Below, one piece after another: positions 63,059 to 64,000 of a DNA stretch of 64,000 nt. The notes beneath the pieces were generated by a model. The model searched no databases, was not told where the DNA came from, and worked only from the letters and a program-made list of their open reading frames with translations. The position numbers and the translations under genes are program-made. The DNA comes from an uncultured Luminiphilus sp. (GTDB lineage Bacteria; Pseudomonadota; Gammaproteobacteria; Pseudomonadales; Halieaceae), in NCBI GenBank assembly GCA_938084055.1, contig CALKDK010000006.1:114454-178453 (forward strand), written 5' to 3'. Each line of letters opens with the position of its first letter. Within the stretch, counting starts at the first letter, position 1.

Positions 63059-64000
63059 TTATTCGCTACAGAGTGCAGCGTCGGGATCAATGGCCGCAAT
63101 GATGGCGTCAGACTTGGCGATCAGGGCATCAGCGTCGGCTGTCTCCAGTTGTTTACCCGACTGCGCCTGAGTGTTGTAACAGAACGCGTACATGGCGTTC
63201 AGAGCCGCCACGTCGTTGTTCTCATTCAAGTCACTCAGTGCGCCTTGAACAGCGCCCAACTTGGCGTCCAGTGCATTGAGGATGCCGTTTTTCGCATTGA
63301 GTTCGGCCACGAAGGCGCTCAATTCATCTATCAGTACTAGTGGATCAACGAATCCACATGCCTCTGCTGATTGAACAACCGGTATCGATACACCATCTTC
63401 TACGTCAAAGAAAACATCATCCCAAGAAGTAGAGGGGCAGGCTTTGATGTCTTCAAGGTTGGAATTAGGAGTTTCTCCTGCGTCATAAAACATCGTTGAT
63501 GAAAAGCCTTGATCAAGGTCTTCATCCTGCCCGAACTCATCGAAACCGGCCTCATATTCGTAATAAGGCCCTTCAAACGTAATGCTGCTGAGTGTGCCTT
63601 CAAGGCTTTCGGGCGCGGTCTCCACAGAGTTATTTACGAAGGCAGCCTGGCGTATGGTGGTCACATTCTTGGGAACAGTCACCGAGGTAAGCTTATTGGT
63701 GAAAAAAGCGCCTGTGCCAATTGTTTTGAGGTTCTGACTCAGCGTTAGCGACTCTAGCGAATTGTAGGCGAAGGCGTAATAGCCAAGCTCGGTTACGCTG
63801 TTGGGGATCGCTGTAGAGGTAAGGTTATTGAAAATAAATGCAGCGTCATCAATTTTTTCGATACTACTTCCCAATGTGAGTGAAGCAATTTCGTTGAAAG
63901 AAAAGGCCCAGGCGCCCACTGTAATCACGCTATCCGGAATGGTCAGCGAAGTCAGCGCGTTGTTGCCAAACGAATAGCTTCCAATCCCCGCGATGCCATT
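63059..64000 (-). CDS. BspA-type leucine-rich-repeat protein, C-terminal part
   Basis: The frame is open at the right edge; 313 residues are visible to the stop. The first 150 residues consist of about 23-residue repeats of the LRR_5 type, such as SLTIPDSVITVGAWAFSFNEI, where each repeat gives a beta strand plus a 'xIPxxVxxIGxxAFxxNxL' turn. A non-repeat C-terminal region follows, with cysteines and a coiled-coil-like helix (LIDELSAFVAELNAKNGIL). BspA-like proteins are secreted or surface proteins that bind other proteins; no signal peptide is visible because the start lies outside the window. Confidence 0.85.
   Translation of the reverse strand, partial: NGIAGIGSYSFGNNALTSLTIPDSVITVGAWAFSFNEIASLTLGSSIEKIDDAAFIFNNLTSTAIPNSVTELGYYAFAYNSLESLTLSQNLKTIGTGAFFTNKLTSVTVPKNVTTIRQAAFVNNSVETAPESLEGTLSSITFEGPYYEYEAGFDEFGQDEDLDQGFSSTMFYDAGETPNSNLEDIKACPSTSWDDVFFDVEDGVSIPVVQSAEACGFVDPLVLIDELSAFVAELNAKNGILNALDAKLGAVQGALSDLNENNDVAALNAMYAFCYNTQAQSGKQLETADADALIAKSDAIIAAIDPDAALCSE

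Noticed and set aside
1..64000. CRISPR arrays, insertion sequences, rRNA and tRNA genes
   Set aside because: No regularly spaced repeats, transposase motifs or tRNA-like T-loop/acceptor patterns were found on reading the window.

Overview
The window looks like chromosome from a marine-type, aerobic gammaproteobacterium. Supporting genes are rmf, lipA and an NAD kinase/pepN block with the usual gammaproteobacterial order, plus a CYP153 alkane/fatty-acid hydroxylase system, a Coq4-like gene, a xanthine-dehydrogenase-type molybdoenzyme and a BLUF photoreceptor. A member of the OM60/NOR5 (Halieaceae) group or a close relative is my best guess. That is inference from gene content; no rRNA or tRNA gene is visible to settle it.

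Layout. 0-5.7 kb: the membrane end of a truncated sensor-like protein, an NTF2-like protein, a thiolase, a MAPEG protein, an exported monooxygenase-like protein and an MFS symporter. 5.9-9.6 kb: a minus-strand CYP153 / [2Fe-2S] ferredoxin / fatty-acid-desaturase cluster divergent from an AraC regulator, with a 21-bp-period direct repeat just before the regulator. 9.6-12.5 kb: SDR, GST-like, DUF3429 and DUF3833 genes, then a strong pair of minus-strand terminator hairpins. 13.1 kb: rmf. 13.7-20.6 kb: a tight six-gene MoxR/DUF58/VWA (Bat-type) operon. 20.6-22.5 kb: two orphan response regulators (OmpR type and REC-HD-GYP). 22.5-30 kb: a seven-gene minus-strand operon, lipA - glycosyltransferase - nadK - rhomboid - DUF1315 - DUF2797 - pepN. 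30-32 kb: a molybdopterin oxidoreductase. 32.6-35.5 kb: an unusual trio of Coq4-like, reductive-dehalogenase-like and 2OG-oxygenase-like proteins. 35.6-47.8 kb: GST, EthD, lipoprotein M3 peptidase, thymidine kinase, quinone-oxidoreductase-type MDR protein, amidohydrolase, META lipoprotein, DUF2835 and RmuC. 48.4 kb: an unlisted-size 56-residue lipoprotein. 48.7-55.1 kb: enoyl-CoA hydratase, Na+/solute symporter and a three-subunit molybdenum hydroxylase. 55.5-64 kb is looser accessory DNA: a zinc-ribbon protein, a glycoside hydrolase broken by two in-frame stop codons, a CotH-kinase protein, a flavin-binding PNPOx-like protein, BLUF, a cupin with an odd in-frame ORF after it, and a BspA-type leucine-rich-repeat protein running off the right edge.

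How it fits together: CYP153 with its ferredoxin, the desaturase, thiolase, enoyl-CoA hydratase and SDR suggest use of alkanes or lipids. The 22-30 kb operon is housekeeping. The part I find least explained is the Coq4-like / dehalogenase-like / 2OG-like trio, followed by the minus-strand terminator pair upstream of rmf and the two stop-codon oddities near 57 and 61.9 kb. All assignments come from reading translated sequence by eye; no database search was run.
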